NCBI RefSeq assembly: GCF_000224145.3
Contig: NC_020169.2
Span: 1,277,479-1,341,478 of the forward strand
Origin: Ciona intestinalis
Taxonomy: Eukaryota > Chordata > Ascidiacea > Phlebobranchia > Cionidae
DNA: 64,000 nt
Direction of reading: 5' to 3'
The translations under genes and the position numbers were made by a program. Shown here in pieces: positions 47,711 through 60,500 of this stretch. The notes beneath the pieces were generated by a model. It saw only the letters and a list, made by a program, of their open reading frames with translations, did no database searches and was not told where the DNA came from. Each line of letters opens with the position of its first letter. Position 1 is the first letter of the stretch.

Positions 47711-48311
47711 CGTATATATTTCATCGCATTGCCTTTGCACAAAGACTGTGGTAAGGCACAGTTTCCTGTGTGTCTGCTGCCTGTATAACTCTGTAAATAT
47801 TTTTTGCTTATACTTTTAAATGGGACGAGAAAAAAGTCTGGTCTTACCTAAACCTATTTAGCATGAGTACTTTTTTATTTAATTTAAAGGGTATCCGCTT
47901 TAACGTAAAGTTATGACTATGTAAGCACATTATGTATGTTACCAAAAATGTTGGGGTATATACAGAGTGCATTTTAAGTCGGAAACACCGCGGGAAGTGA
48001 TTCGTTAAACCAAAACATCACGAAGTCGTTTCAATAAGATGCATACATATCACAGTTGTTTTGATCAAACGGGCCTCTGAGACGTATGGTAAAAAAACCG
48101 GGTTCGAAATAGGAAGTAGGACAACATACAGGCAAAGGATTAGCAGCGAGCCTAAACTGTGACGGTTGTCTGGAGCAACACGGTTAGTCATCGCGGCTAT
48201 GGCGATAGGGCGGTGTACTGTAGGCTTACTTGTCGTATGTGTTGCACAAGACATGACCAACGACTGTTCGTTTCAGCAAATGTATAAAACGAAGTTTACT
48301 ATAAATGTAAC

Positions 48312-50606
48312 ATGACCAACAAACGGTTAAATGAAGCGTACGGAAGGATAATCAACATATCCCCTGCTGATGATAATCCTGCAGGTAAATGCATACGTTT
48401 TGTACATTTTTATTGTAAAGTGTTTAAAGAGGTAACAACTAAATGCTTAATTGGATCATTATTACAATCTTCTTGGAGAACTTATAAGGCTAGCAAAAAA
48501 CGTTTAATCAAATACCCTGATCATCTTTTAAACCATTAACAACGGTATATGTGAGTCGTAAGGGTTAATTTATTTTATCAATATTTAAATTAATTTATTA
48601 ATTCAAAATCTTAAAGCTACACAAAAACATTACATCGAAAATTGTGAAACTTGGGAGAGTGACATGAAAAGTATGACGTACAACGCGCCTGATGTTGCCG
48701 CACAGAAAGCAGCTTCGCTCGTATCACGTGAACAAATGGAACACTTCAAACTGTTGGATCTTGGAACAGGTAGTATCAAAAACTTTGGTGATAGTAGGGA
48801 CATAGTGTTTTAAACAATTATCAACGGTCTATGGGAGCCTTGAGGATAAAGTTTAATAATTCTTTAAATGTTCTTTGTTTACTACCAAATGGGACGAGAA
48901 ATAGAATGAAAAGGTGCCCCAGCTTTCCCCACCCTACTAGATATCGCGCGAAAATTTTTCGGACCATTCCAGGTACTGGAATTTCAGGTGTCGCCCTCCG
49001 CCGTGCTGGTTTTCTTGGTGACATAAGCGCACTTGATGGGTCACCTGGAATGCTCAAGCTTGCAATGGAAAAAGGTACATACAGGTAACATCAACCAACT
49101 CGTACGTTATATAAGTGTAGCACTGTGTTAGTGGTCAGATAGATACTTTTTCGTCGAACAGTTATTCTTGTTGTTGTTTTCTTAACGCGACTTTTCCACA
49201 CTTATCTCAATCTTAAATCTAGCATTTTTTCTCTTGATTGAAATCAAGTTATAATATATATTTATAATTTTTGGACTAAATTTTCAAATTTAAAACTGCA
49301 TGATTAGCGATTAATTAACGATTACTTTCCTTATGTACTTTACATAGCGGTTATAAGGTGTTGGTGAGATAAGAAATCCTCACAGCGATTCACGACTGAA
49401 TTAAACTATTACCATTTAAGTGGGGGAGCATTAAATGCACTACTTTCATACCTTATTATTATCATTAATTGTAATTGAAACATTATGTTAAATTAAACAT
49501 CATATGAATAACACTAACTTCTAAATTTACTTAATTACTGCGTGATTCCGATTTATCCAAACTCACAAAAACAAAAAAAAACGTTTTTAAGCGACGACAA
49601 GGTTAACTAATGTAAGTTTACAAGTCAACACAGGGCACTGGAGTTGTACAAAGCGTGTTTACACATATTCTTACCAATCCCTCAATCCTTATACAACATA
49701 AAGTCTTCATCAGTTATATTACATGTATAAATGCATTCTACCTACTGCTCCACATAAACCAACGGCGACTGAAAACCGCTTTGTTGATTACTTCTGATTT
49801 GTTTTTGATCGAGCGTAGTCGACCGTTGTAGTAAAAGGATTAATTAATACTATGCTACTTAATTTAATACGTGCTCCCCCATTAGATCTTTAATCTCTTG
49901 TTATTTTGCATATATTTAGGTCAACATATTCTTCAGATAAACCTAAAAGTGCAAGTTATATATGAGAAATGTTTTGGTAATGACCGATAAATACATAAGC
50001 TACTCATTGTATTGTGCCGTTATGACTAACAACAAGAACAATTGATCGACGAATAATCTATATGGTGACAACGTGCCCAAAACTAATAAGCTCTCTTTGC
50101 GTTTTCGTGCAACAAAAACATATTTTATGTATTTCAGCGATGAAACCGAACACCTTCTAACTTCTTCAAACCCACTTCCGTATCCGGATCAGTCGTTCGA
50201 CATGGTTGTCAGTGTTAGTTCATTTACAAAACATCATATTGAATCAGATTGTCTAGAGGTACCGGCCTACACTGTCACCGAATATTTTTGCAATCTGAAT
50301 TCTAACATTAATAATCAAGTTCGTAGTTATTAAAACAGTTTTTTTTTTATCTTCTAGGATGTTCTGAGGGTTTTAAAACCTCTTTCTTACCTAATTGCCA
50401 CAGTTCGATTCGATAGGCATATGCAAGATTACAAAGCTCGTTTTTACAACGAACTTGATCGGCTTGAAGCTGCTGGTTTAATTAAAATTTGTTCGAGAGA
50501 CAAGTACCTTCATTACAGATGGGATGAAGTTTCAGATGAGTTCGAAGTGAACTTTGAAGATCAATACGCACATGTGCTGGTGCTGCAGAAGTCTGGCAAT
50601 AATTAA
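48312..50606 (+). CDS. METTL27: METTL27-like SAM-dependent methyltransferase, copy A
   Basis: Exons 48312-48384, 48617-48769, 48973-49084, 50138-50258, 50358-50606 (235 residues). Class I methyltransferase motifs: motif I LLDLGTGTG (70-78, spanning a splice), acidic loop ISALDGSPGML (D97), and QSFDMVVSV as motif IV. A helical C-terminal cap follows (FYNELDRLEAAGLIK, as in METTL27 LEATLDRLEQAG). The DGSPGML phrase is shared with METTL27 (formerly WBSCR27), whose substrate is not established. AATAAA lies at about 50620. It is one of a tandem pair with conserved exon lengths. Intron 3 is about 620 bp longer than in copy B because of an insertion. Confidence 0.87.
48510..48577 (+). repeat. MITE copy 15, fragment
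   Basis: Only the central body survives. It lies in intron 1 of METTL27 copy A, where copy B has a full element. Confidence 0.75.
48791..48943 (+). repeat. MITE copy 16
   Basis: Left end shortened, right end intact (TTTCCCCACCCTACTAG). It lies in intron 2 of METTL27 copy A, ending about 30 bp before the exon. Confidence 0.88.
49421..49881. mobile_element. candidate inverted-repeat element in METTL27-A intron 3
   Basis: Ends TGGGGGAGCA (49421) and TGCTCCCCCA (49872-49881) are inverted, with similar continuations into TTAAA/TTTAA. The segment is absent from the corresponding intron of copy B, whose flanking intron sequence is otherwise alignable, so it is a likely insertion of about 0.46-0.6 kb. 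Confidence 0.5.
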
Positions 50607-51636
50607 AATATTTATAGGGAATAAACAATAATGTGTACACAAGGAATAAAAGATTAACTGTAACTAACAATTGCCTTCGTTTTGGTCATGTTAAAGCGTT
50701 CCCTTAAGGTCACGTATACTTCATCAAAAGGAATGTATAAAGGCTCTGGGAACGCATCGTTTCCTATGTGTCTGTTGTGTATTATAAACTTTATTCGTTG
50801 TATCAAAAAACTGGTTATGGCCGCTGTCGTGATATATTCGTTCCGACCGATATATTTATGCTATTCTGGCCGCTGCGCATGCACAATATAACGCCCGTTA
50901 CAACAGAGATACACAAACAAATTGAATTTAAAGTTGTGATTATGTAAGCACATTGTGTACATTATCAAAGCTGCTAAGAAATACTGACTGCATTTTCACT
51001 GTTTAGTCAGAAACATCACGGGAAGTGATTCGTCAAACCAAAACATTGCGTAATAATTTGAATGAGGCTGGTCGGTTTACATATTCGGACTCGTAGCTAT
51101 AAGCAAAGCGTATACAGAGTAAGGCTTATAGTATCGAGCCTGTGACCGAGCATTACCGCTGGTAATCGTAGCTATAGCGATAGTGCAGTGTGTTGTTTTC
51201 TGTCGTGTGTGTTGTACATAGATCATTATCGTTGGGTTAATTGTTAACCAACTGAGTAAGGTGTGGAACGTGGTACACTCAAGCATTTATTGTTCAACTT
51301 TTCAAAAATCAATATAGTATGACGGTTTTGGGGTGATAATATGAATTTATACTATCTAACTTTTATTAGATAACAACACTTTAAAAAAGTGTGTGAGGGC
51401 TTTAGCGATTCGCACAACATGTGCTATTTTAGAGTTTCACAAACAGCGCTAACTAACTGGACATACAGGGTGCATTGGTTGATCATCGCGACTATATAAC
51501 GACAGAGCAGCAGTGTGTTGTATTCTCTCTTATTTGCAAAAGACATTAAGTTATTAACCTATAATTATGACCACATCATGACCAACACCTATTTCTTTTA
51601 GCAAATGTATAAAACAAAGTTTACTAGAAAAGTAAC
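50607..51636. promoter_or_regulatory. Intergenic/promoter region with two copies of the METTL27 upstream block
   Basis: Sequence like that upstream of copy A (about 47925-48311) occurs twice here, at about 50935-51240 (GGGAAGTGATTCGT, AACCAAAACAT, GCGATAG.GC) and again at 51475-51636, ending TTTAGCAAATGTATAAAAC just before the copy-B start. The duplication therefore carried the promoter, with an extra upstream copy. Confidence 0.6.
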
Positions 51637-53489
51637 ATGGCCAACAAACCGTTGAATGAAGCGTACGGAAGGATAATTAATGTATCCCCTGCTGATGACA
51701 GTCCTGCAGGTAAATGCATACGTTTGGTACATTTCAATATATATTTAAGTTTTCAAAGAGGTAATAACTTGATACACAATTGAATCATTATTGCAATCTT
51801 CTTGCGGTATTTATAAGGCAAAAAATGTTTAATCAAATATAAATAGCCTATAAGTAAGACTGTAACCATAGTAGGGTGGGGGAAGATGGGACACCTTTGA
51901 CACATAATAGCAAAATATCCTGATCATGTTTTAAACAATTAACAACAGTCTTTGGGAGTCGTAGGAATATGGTTTTATAATTCTTTGAAAGTTTTTTGTT
52001 TGTTTGCTACCAAATGTGATAGGAAATTAGAATGAAAAGGTGTTCCATTTTCCCACTCTACCATATACACCTAAAAGAATAAATTTATTTATTCAAAATT
52101 TTAAAGCTACACAAAAATATTACAACGAAAATTGGGAAACTTGGGAGATTGACATGAAAAGTATGACGTACACCGCGGCTGATGTTGCTGCACAAAAAGC
52201 AGCTTCGCTCGTATCACGTGAACAAATGGAACACTTCAAACTGTTAGATCTTGGAGCAGGTAGCATCGTCAAAACTTTTGTTATAGTAGGGTGGTAAAAG
52301 ACGAGACACTTTTATCATACACTATTCCGATTGTGTTTTAATCAATTACCAGTGATCTATCTTAAGGATAAAGTTCTGTAATTATTTGATTTTTTATCAT
52401 ATAAGACGAAAAGTATAGAATTGAAAGGTGTCCCAGCTCCCCCACAATACTGTGTTTTTCGGACCATTGCAGGTACTGGACTTTCAGGTGTCGCCCTCCG
52501 CCGTGCTGGTTTTCCTGGTAAAATAAGCGCGCTTGATGGCTCACCTGGAATGCTCAAGCTTGCAATGGAGAAAAGTATATACAGGTAACATCAACCAACT
52601 CGTATTAATTGTATAGCACTGTGACCATCTGCTCTATTGTAAAGTGTTGGGCCGCATGTTGTATTGCAAACTTTAACTAATCAACCTCTTCATTGCTAAC
52701 ATATTCGCGTTTGCGTGACTTTCAATAGACTTTACATGCTGGGTTATTATTCAATATTAGAAGGTTAGAAGTTTAATAGTATAAATGCATGTTTTATTAG
52801 GTATATAAAATGCTCTTCAATTAAAACTAATAGTGCAAGTTACAGATGTGAAACGTTTTAGAAATGACAGAAAAATACATGAGCTCATTGTATTGTGTCG
52901 TTATGACAAACAAATAACAAGAACAATTGTTCGACGAAAAATCTATAGGGTTACAACGTGCCCAAAAATAATAAGCTCTCTTTTCTTTTTTCCGCAAAAA
53001 AAATATCGTGTGTTTCAGCGATGCAACCGAACACCTTCTAACTTCTTCAAACCCACTTCCGTATCCGGATCAGGCGTTCGACATGGTTGTCAATGTTGGT
53101 GGGTTTACAATACATCATATGGAACCAGATTGTCTGGAGGTACACCGCTATTAAATAATTTAGCAATCTGAATTCTAACTTTAACAAGCAGATCTGTAAT
53201 TATTCAAACAGCTTTTGCAATGTAAGCATTTTTTACTGTCCAGGATGTTCTGCGGGTTTTGAAACCTCTTTCTTACCTAGTCGTCACAGTTAGATTGCAT
53301 ACCGGAGAGCACAAAGTTCGTTTTAACGGCGAACTTGATCGTCTTGAAGCTGCTGGTTTGATGAAGAAATATTCAAGAGAAACATTCCTTCAATACAAAT
53401 GGAATGAAGTTTCAGATGATAAGTTCAAAGTGAACTATGCAGATCAATATGGCGATTTGCTGGTGCTACAGAAGCCCGGCAATAATTAA
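51637..53489 (+). CDS. METTL27: METTL27-like SAM-dependent methyltransferase, copy B
   Basis: Exons 51637-51709, 52107-52259, 52473-52584, 53019-53139, 53244-53489 (234 residues). The first four exons have exactly the lengths of copy A. Motif I is LLDLGAGTG, acidic loop ISALDGSPGML, then QAFDMVVNV and FNGELDRLEAAGLMK; the C-terminus ends VLQKPGNN. The frame is intact, so both copies may be active. The two proteins differ most around the fourth exon (GGFTIHHMEP versus SSFTKHHIES) and the start of the fifth. AATAAA lies at about 53540. Regulation is probably similar, because the upstream block is duplicated too. Confidence 0.87.
51869..52067 (+). repeat. MITE copy 17
   Basis: Near full-length, starting TAGTAGGGTGGGGGAAGATG. 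It lies in intron 1 of METTL27 copy B and corresponds in position to fragment 15. Confidence 0.92.
52282..52453 (+). repeat. MITE copy 18
   Basis: Diverged copy (left end TATAGTAGGGTGGTAAAAGA). It lies in intron 2 of METTL27 copy B at the position of MITE 16 in copy A. Confidence 0.85.
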
Positions 53490-53731
53490 AATACTTGGGG
53501 AAAAAATTATAATACTGTATTGTGTAGCGGTATAGTAAGAATAAAATATTAACTGCAATTAACAATTGCCTGCGTCCTGGTCGTGTTAAAGCGTTAATAT
53601 ACAAGGTCGCTGATAACCCATAGTTTCCTATGTGTCTGTTGTATGGCGTGACGGTCATTCGACTTGCCAAAACAGTGTTTACGCTATTATTTTGGTTCAA
53701 ATTTAAGTTTTTTCCTGGCTGCCTGAAACCA

Positions 53732-54220
53732 GAGCCATAGAAATACCGAGTAGTCCAACCCATTGTTACGTAAAACACAAATTGAACGGCAATTTGGGTC
53801 CAAAATAACACAGTAGGTATAGGGAAAATGTATGTTTTTCGGTAAATTACAGAAAAACTTGGGCCTAAAAACAAATTTAAAGGTTGAAAAATGTAAAAAA
53901 CATGTGTTATTTGTTTTCTGTGTCAAAAAAAGTCAAAAATTAGAATTAGAAGCGGTTGATTTGCGACATTTTAGTCATTTAATGGGGCTAAATTTATACA
54001 TTTTTTCTAAAAAATGTTTGGTAAGATAAATAGAAGCTGTTTTACACCTTCCCACAATAGGAAAACACAAACAAAACTTAACAAGTTCGTTTAAACCACG
54101 GCCTACTAGAGATCTCTATCTCTAGTAGGCCGTGTTTAAACCCATTGTCAAAGTCACCACTTTTGCTCTATTTTGGACACGCATAGACGGCAGTTGGACT
54201 ACTCGGTGTTTATACGACTC
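53732..54220. mobile_element. 489-bp non-autonomous DNA element with 12-bp target duplication
   Basis: Imperfect inverted ends of about 28 bp (left GAGCCATAGAAATACCGAG, reversed right GAGTCGTATAAACACCGAG, both continuing TAGTCCAAC). TGCCTGAAACCA occurs exactly on both sides (53720-53731 and 54221-54232). No coding frame. It contains hairpin copy 2 at 54097. Confidence 0.75.
54097..54134. mobile_element. 38-bp hairpin, copy 2 of the CACGGCC family
   Basis: Same 17-bp arms as 46864-46897, with a CTCT loop. Flanked by TTTAAAC on both sides (54090-54096 and 54135-54141), an exact 7-bp direct repeat. It lies inside the 489-bp element. Confidence 0.75.
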
Positions 54221-54579
54221 TGCCTGAAACCATAGTACTCTCTTACTATGTTGAAACGGAGTCCATATATAAACGTATGTCTTGAGTATCTCTCTTGTTG
54301 TCGCTAAGCAAACAGCGCTGATGCGTGACGACAACAGTTAGCGGGTTTTATAAAAAGTATTGAATTAGCAAGGAGATTATAAACAAAAATAACATGCTTG
54401 TAGTTTATTAAAACATACATTTTCATACATATTACACACGTAAAATTGTACGTTTTAATAGCTCACCTTGCGTATATCCGGAAATAAAGCATTAGGAATG
54501 GTTGTGGTGTCTATTACATACAAATACAACGTATGCGTAAAGATTTAAATCTCTGTTCTAAACCTTTTGGTGCAAAACC
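54221..54579. other. CNTLN upstream region
   Basis: About 360 bp with no recognised element besides the 12-bp repeat at its start. Confidence 0.45.
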
Positions 54580-57500
54580 ATGGAACATTTATTGAAAAGC
54601 AAAGGTAAGACATAGAGTAGCCTATAAGAGAAACTGTTTTGCACGTGTATCATACTTTTCAATGGTAATAATAACAGGCAGCAGGCACTAAAATGCACCT
54701 GAACGTCTGTGTGTTCACAATAAAAATTTTAATGTAAAGCTTAATGTTGGTTACTATTCTAAAGAAGTTTATTATTTTTAAGGCACACTGGTCCCTTACT
54801 ATTGTTTTTAATTTTTTTCAGATGAAGAGCTATCAAAGCTTTTAACAGAAAACCGCAACCTTTTGGAAGAGCTACAGAAATGTCAGGCAGATAAAGAATT
54901 TGTTTGGTCACTGTGGAAACGATTACAAGTTTCTTCCCCTGATTTAACACAGGTAAATAATATATTTTTGTGTCCAAATTTATAATTCGACACATCTTTA
55001 GTCAGTTCTGTTCTTTTGGGTGAGTTTTTGTTGACCACATCACTTCCTCTATTTTATTGACGGCTTCGTATGGCTTTAAAGTTTTTTCATTAGTCACTAG
55101 TGGGTTGTCCAAATTATCAGCCATACATGAAAAAAAAAATTAAATAAAAATAAAAAAGTAACATAAATGCTAACTCGTAAGCTGGAACGAGGTGTATGAA
55201 CTCCCGTGTTATAACGACTGTCATTTCCGGCCACGCGAGGATAAAGTAAGTTACATTCATTCATTCATTTACATTCATATTTCTGAAGAACTTTGTGTGT
55301 TAGGGTGGGAATATTCACTGCACACTGTTTTTTCAAGTATAAAGTAATTAAATACATTACAGTGCGTTATACAAATATATATAACTTTGATTCTTGAACA
55401 TTCTTTAGGCAATTACATTGGTTCTACAACGAGAGAAAGAAAAAGCAGAGGCAAAAGACAGAAAAGTTCTTGACATTCTGCAAACTAAAGATGAGCAAAT
55501 AAATGGCTTACAAACCACTGTTGCGTCGCTACAAAGCAAGAATGAAGATCTGATGCGAATGTAATTTGAATCATTTTTTTATTCTAGTTTTATATTTTCA
55601 ATTTTTTGTAATAATTTTGTAAAAAAATGCTTCTGTGTTAAGTCTTTTTTTTTGACATTAATCGTTTGATGTGTCATAAAACTCATATATTTTATTTTTT
55701 CATTACCATTGTCAAAATTAGTAGCATTAGACTAAATTTACAACAAGAAGCAGTATACATGGGACAGACATATGAGTGGACAGTGTTTCTGCGCATAATT
55801 TCGTAATTAAAAGCGAAAAAATGTAAAATTATCTAATTTTAACATTACAAAATGTCCCGTAATAATTATAAATACATTTTGTTTAAAAAAATGTTTACAT
55901 GAATTCAACATTCTGCAACACTGCAATTCACGAAACTCGTGTCTTGTGCGGCCTCTTTGATCGTGAACCACGTGTTCGTTTGATCGGAAACCACTTGTTT
56001 ATGCAATTTTGATTAGCAGCGCCTTCCGACTAAAACCTAACGTGTCCCGTGCGTCTTTTCTTCTTAATGACGTCATTAGCGCTCGTGCTCCTGCTATTAC
56101 CTAAGTGCCGCACTCGAAAAAGCGTAGATTTTACCATTTTCGACTTTAGAAATTATAAAAACAAAACTGTCACGGTTTGCACATTTTACATGCCTGGCTA
56201 CAGTTATAGTATCATAGAACAAAATGTGAATTAAATTCGACCGTATTCTTGACTAGACATCTACTCGTCAATACAACGTTTTAATCTGCCAACTTTGTAA
56301 TTTTGGATTCTATATGAAAGTGTAAAAAATCTAGATTAAGTTTTGATGTCATGTGACTAATAGCGATGTGTCGCCCTTCATCGGCACTCGGCCGGCGTTG
56401 ATAGACAGGTTTTTAATTAATTTCTCGGCGCGCAGATAACGCTACGATAGAACATTACCAATAGAAACGAAATGGATATACAGCGGTTAAATAAATTTGT
56501 TTGTTTCACCGCATTGAACTATGTTAAATGACGTCATCGAATATTCGGATTCGATCGAATATTGGACCGTAGATATTCGGATTCGCCGAATCCGAATAGT
56601 TTAGATCTCAGCTGATCCCTAATATGTATACTAATTTTTTTATTTTACTTAATGTTTATAATCCATAGGAAAGTAGATGCAGAAGGCAACAACAACACAC
56701 ATGCAGCAGAGTGTCGGACATTGAAAAACCAGATTGCCTCACTTACTCAGCAGCTCAAATTACAACAGCAAGAAACTAGAGACAAATTAGAAGAGTAAGT
56801 ACCATGTTTTTTTACAAATTAAATGCTAAATTTTGTGTTTGTATTTTTCTTAATAAATACAGTCACTATAATACACAATACCTTTAAATTTATACATATT
56901 TTTTGTTTTTAGACAGGTACCAAAGTAATAGCAATTCAGTGTATATTCATATGTAACATGTTTTGTAAGTCATTCTATCATGGCATATTTTACTTACCTA
57001 TACTGTTGAAATATTATTTGTTAAATCTTACTTTATTACCAATTCAATTTCTTATTATCAGGCTGCAACATAAACTAGAAGATGCTGATCAACAAAAAGC
57101 CTCACTTATGGCTAAGGTTAGTTTTCCCATAATAACACTGCATCATTTTTAATGTTATAAAATTAATGAATGTAAAACTTCAATGTTATAAAATTGGTGA
57201 TTGTAAAACTTCAATGTTATAAAGTTAGTGATTGTAAAATTTAAATGTTATAAAATTAGTGATTGTAAAACTTCAATGTTATAAAATTGGTGATTGTAAA
57301 ACTTCAATGTTATAAAATTAGTGATTGTAAAACTTCAATGTTATAAAATTAGTGATTGTAAAATTTAAATGTTATAAAATTAGTGATTATAAAATTTTAA
57401 TGTCATAAAATTGCCAAAATTGGTAAATGTAATTGTTTAGTAGTTGTAAAACAATGAGAAAAAATTGAATATAAAAAATAAAAATGCTATTTTGCCTTGT

Positions 57501-60500
57501 TCCACAGAATACGAATCTTAATGAAAAATTAGCATCTGCTCAAGTACAAGGTGATATGGCCCACAGATGCAAAACCCTTGAAGCCAGCATATCTACAAAG
57601 GAACAAACCATTAAGAACATGACAGCTGAGGTAAAATTCTGGAGTATTTTATTCCTATTGTTCAAACATACTTATTATGTTGTCACAGCATTTCAGGCAT
57701 AAATTCAATCCCTTAAATACAAGTGTTATTGTGCCTAAATAGCTACAAATACCCAGTCCTTTAGTATGCTATCCATTGTAACATTCCTGTCACTTAACAT
57801 TTTTATTTGCTTATATTTTCTTGAATTTACTATCTTGGTAGTTGCCACTCAGCAGCTTAAAAGGCAGTGCATTTTTGTGTGTAATTCTTAACTTGTGTTT
57901 TTTTCAGGCTTATTACGCAGTAATAGTAATACTAATATATACATATATTTTAACAACATAATTGTCAATTATGTGATTTCATTTTAAAATATTAAAATTT
58001 AGCTCATTTTTCAAATAGAAATAGGTCACACTATATTTTTATCATCATTTTTTTCTGATTTTCTTATTAAACCTAGTAAACAGAAAAATGCCAATTGTAA
58101 ACCATGTATCTAACTAGACTGCATTGTTAATTTGTTTACTGTAAACATGAACAATACAACAACAAGTTAATTCTAGTATCTGCCTTGTTAAGTTAAGCTA
58201 GTTGTTTCACTGCCTATATACAACAGTGTTGAGACTGTCAACAGTTTTCAAATTTTTTTCTAAACGTTTTGTGTTTGTGATACCTCTGCTTTATTATTCA
58301 GTTGGTTTTCAAACTTAGTTAAGTACTATCGTGGATTGCTGGCTCACTGTTGTGTTTGTTTTAACATAACGTAGTTAGATTTACAGAGATTTAGGTTCAG
58401 TATGCTGAGTTTATATGTATCTGTTAAAGTAAAGAATAGTGGGCAATAAATTAATAATAATTTGGTGTATTGTGTATATAAAAATAATAGTTTCTGTTTC
58501 TGATTGGCCAGTTGTGGACAGACATGTAATATTGTACAGGTTGTGTATTAATGCACACTGTCTGTCCTTTTATATTTATTTAATGCGAGATTATTTATGT
58601 AAGGTGTAGCATTTAAACGCTTAATTGATAGCCTACTTCCTTTAATATAGATTTTTGTAAATGTTTTTTTGCCGGTATTTTTTTTCATTGTTTCTATCAA
58701 TTTTGTTCATCAAATCTGTTTAATCTTGTGGTATTTTTGCTGTTTTTTTTTGTTTTTTATTGATGTTTTATTGAAAATCCTAGAAAGAAGAATTGTACAA
58801 AGAAGTAGAACTTTATCGATTAAAATACGAAGCTGTGAAAGATGGTTTAACTGCAGAAGAACAAAGTTTGCAGGAAAAGAATTTGTTGGAACTCACGGAA
58901 GCTTATGAACAACTGAAACAACATAGCAAGCAACAGAAGGAACTAATTGCTCAAGTTAGTCATTTTAAAATGATTTTTTTTATGTTTTTTTTGGACAAAA
59001 TACTGCATAAGTGCGTAATTTTTTTAAAGTTTTTTTTTTCTGATTTTGAATAAAGAATTTATTTTTGTTTTTATATTTGTCAAGTTATTTTTTTAATATA
59101 GTTGCAAGAACTAAACACCAACACTCAAAAACTAATTTCTGATCAAGAAGCAACACACAGGAATGAAAATAAGTCACTACAGTCAGTGAACAAGAAACTG
59201 CAAAAGTAAGTTTTACAAGATTTTTATTTTTGATGCATATGTAAGACAATTCAGTTTGTTGTATAATTTTAAAGTATTTACTGGATTTTTAATGTTTCAT
59301 CACTTATATTGTATTTGTATGCTAAGAGATTTTCATTGTTACATTGTCAGCAAAGGATTGAAAAAAATTTATTAAAAAATGAAATATACATATGCTTTTA
59401 AATATCAGAATCCTTCTCAAGTTATAGTGAATGTAAAACAATGAGAATTAGTGATGTACTGATGTCTATTCATGCCAACCATGTTATATTAAGAATATAA
59501 GCAAAGATTCCTTTACACAAACAGAACAATATTAAAAAGTCTGTCACTGAAAATAAAAGTAATATACATACACTTTATCATAACCTTTACGAAGTTACAA
59601 AGATTCCTTTTCACAGAGAGAATAAGAATTTGAACAAAGAATCAACGAGTTATAAACAAGAGATAGAAGAACTTCAAGAGAGAGTTTTAAGCCAAGAAGA
59701 AGCTTTAAGAAAAGCTGAACGAGAAATTAAGAAGTCCATTGCCATGGCTTCAACTGGTGCTTATGTAAGTTCAATGTTATTGTGTTCTAACAGTTTGAAA
59801 CTAAGTGGGACACCATTGTGGGAGTGTGTGTCCTCGGGCAAGACACTTAACAATAATTGTTCAAATTCAGTGATCACTAATGGGTAATTTAAATTCTCAA
59901 TCAGAGGAAAAAGGAAGCTTCATTAAATTACCTATTTGTTAACTCATTAATAGACACAAGATTTAAAAGTTAAAAAAATTGAAGTAATTTAAATTCTTAG
60001 AAAAGCCTTTGTTTTATCTGCTTTTTCTTTTATTATTAGCATTTATTTTTTTGCAGTACTATTGTTTACTTTATAAATGCCATTTTTAATTATTTTGTAC
60101 ATTTTGCAACAAGGTTTACTTGAATCACCATATACACAATGTATTGTTGACTCGAAACATATTTTAACAGGATTATGTCGACTTAAACAAGGTTGACAAC
60201 TTAGAAGATCAAATTCGTGCTCAAAGGAAAGAAATTGAACATTTAAGTAGAAGATTAAATAACCGTTTAAAATCCAATAGGTAAAAAATTATTCTGTTAA
60301 CTCCAGCAGAAATAAAATATAGTTCTTTGTCAAAAAACTCTTTTTGTCAAAAAATGTCATTTTTTATTAAAGTATCAGTTCTTGGAAAAGCTTTTATTGT
60401 TTTCTAATTTAACAAACAAAAGTATCTGGTACACTGTAAATCCAACACCAACTAATTGTTTAACTTTTCATTTACAATGTAAGTTACTGGAACTTAATAT

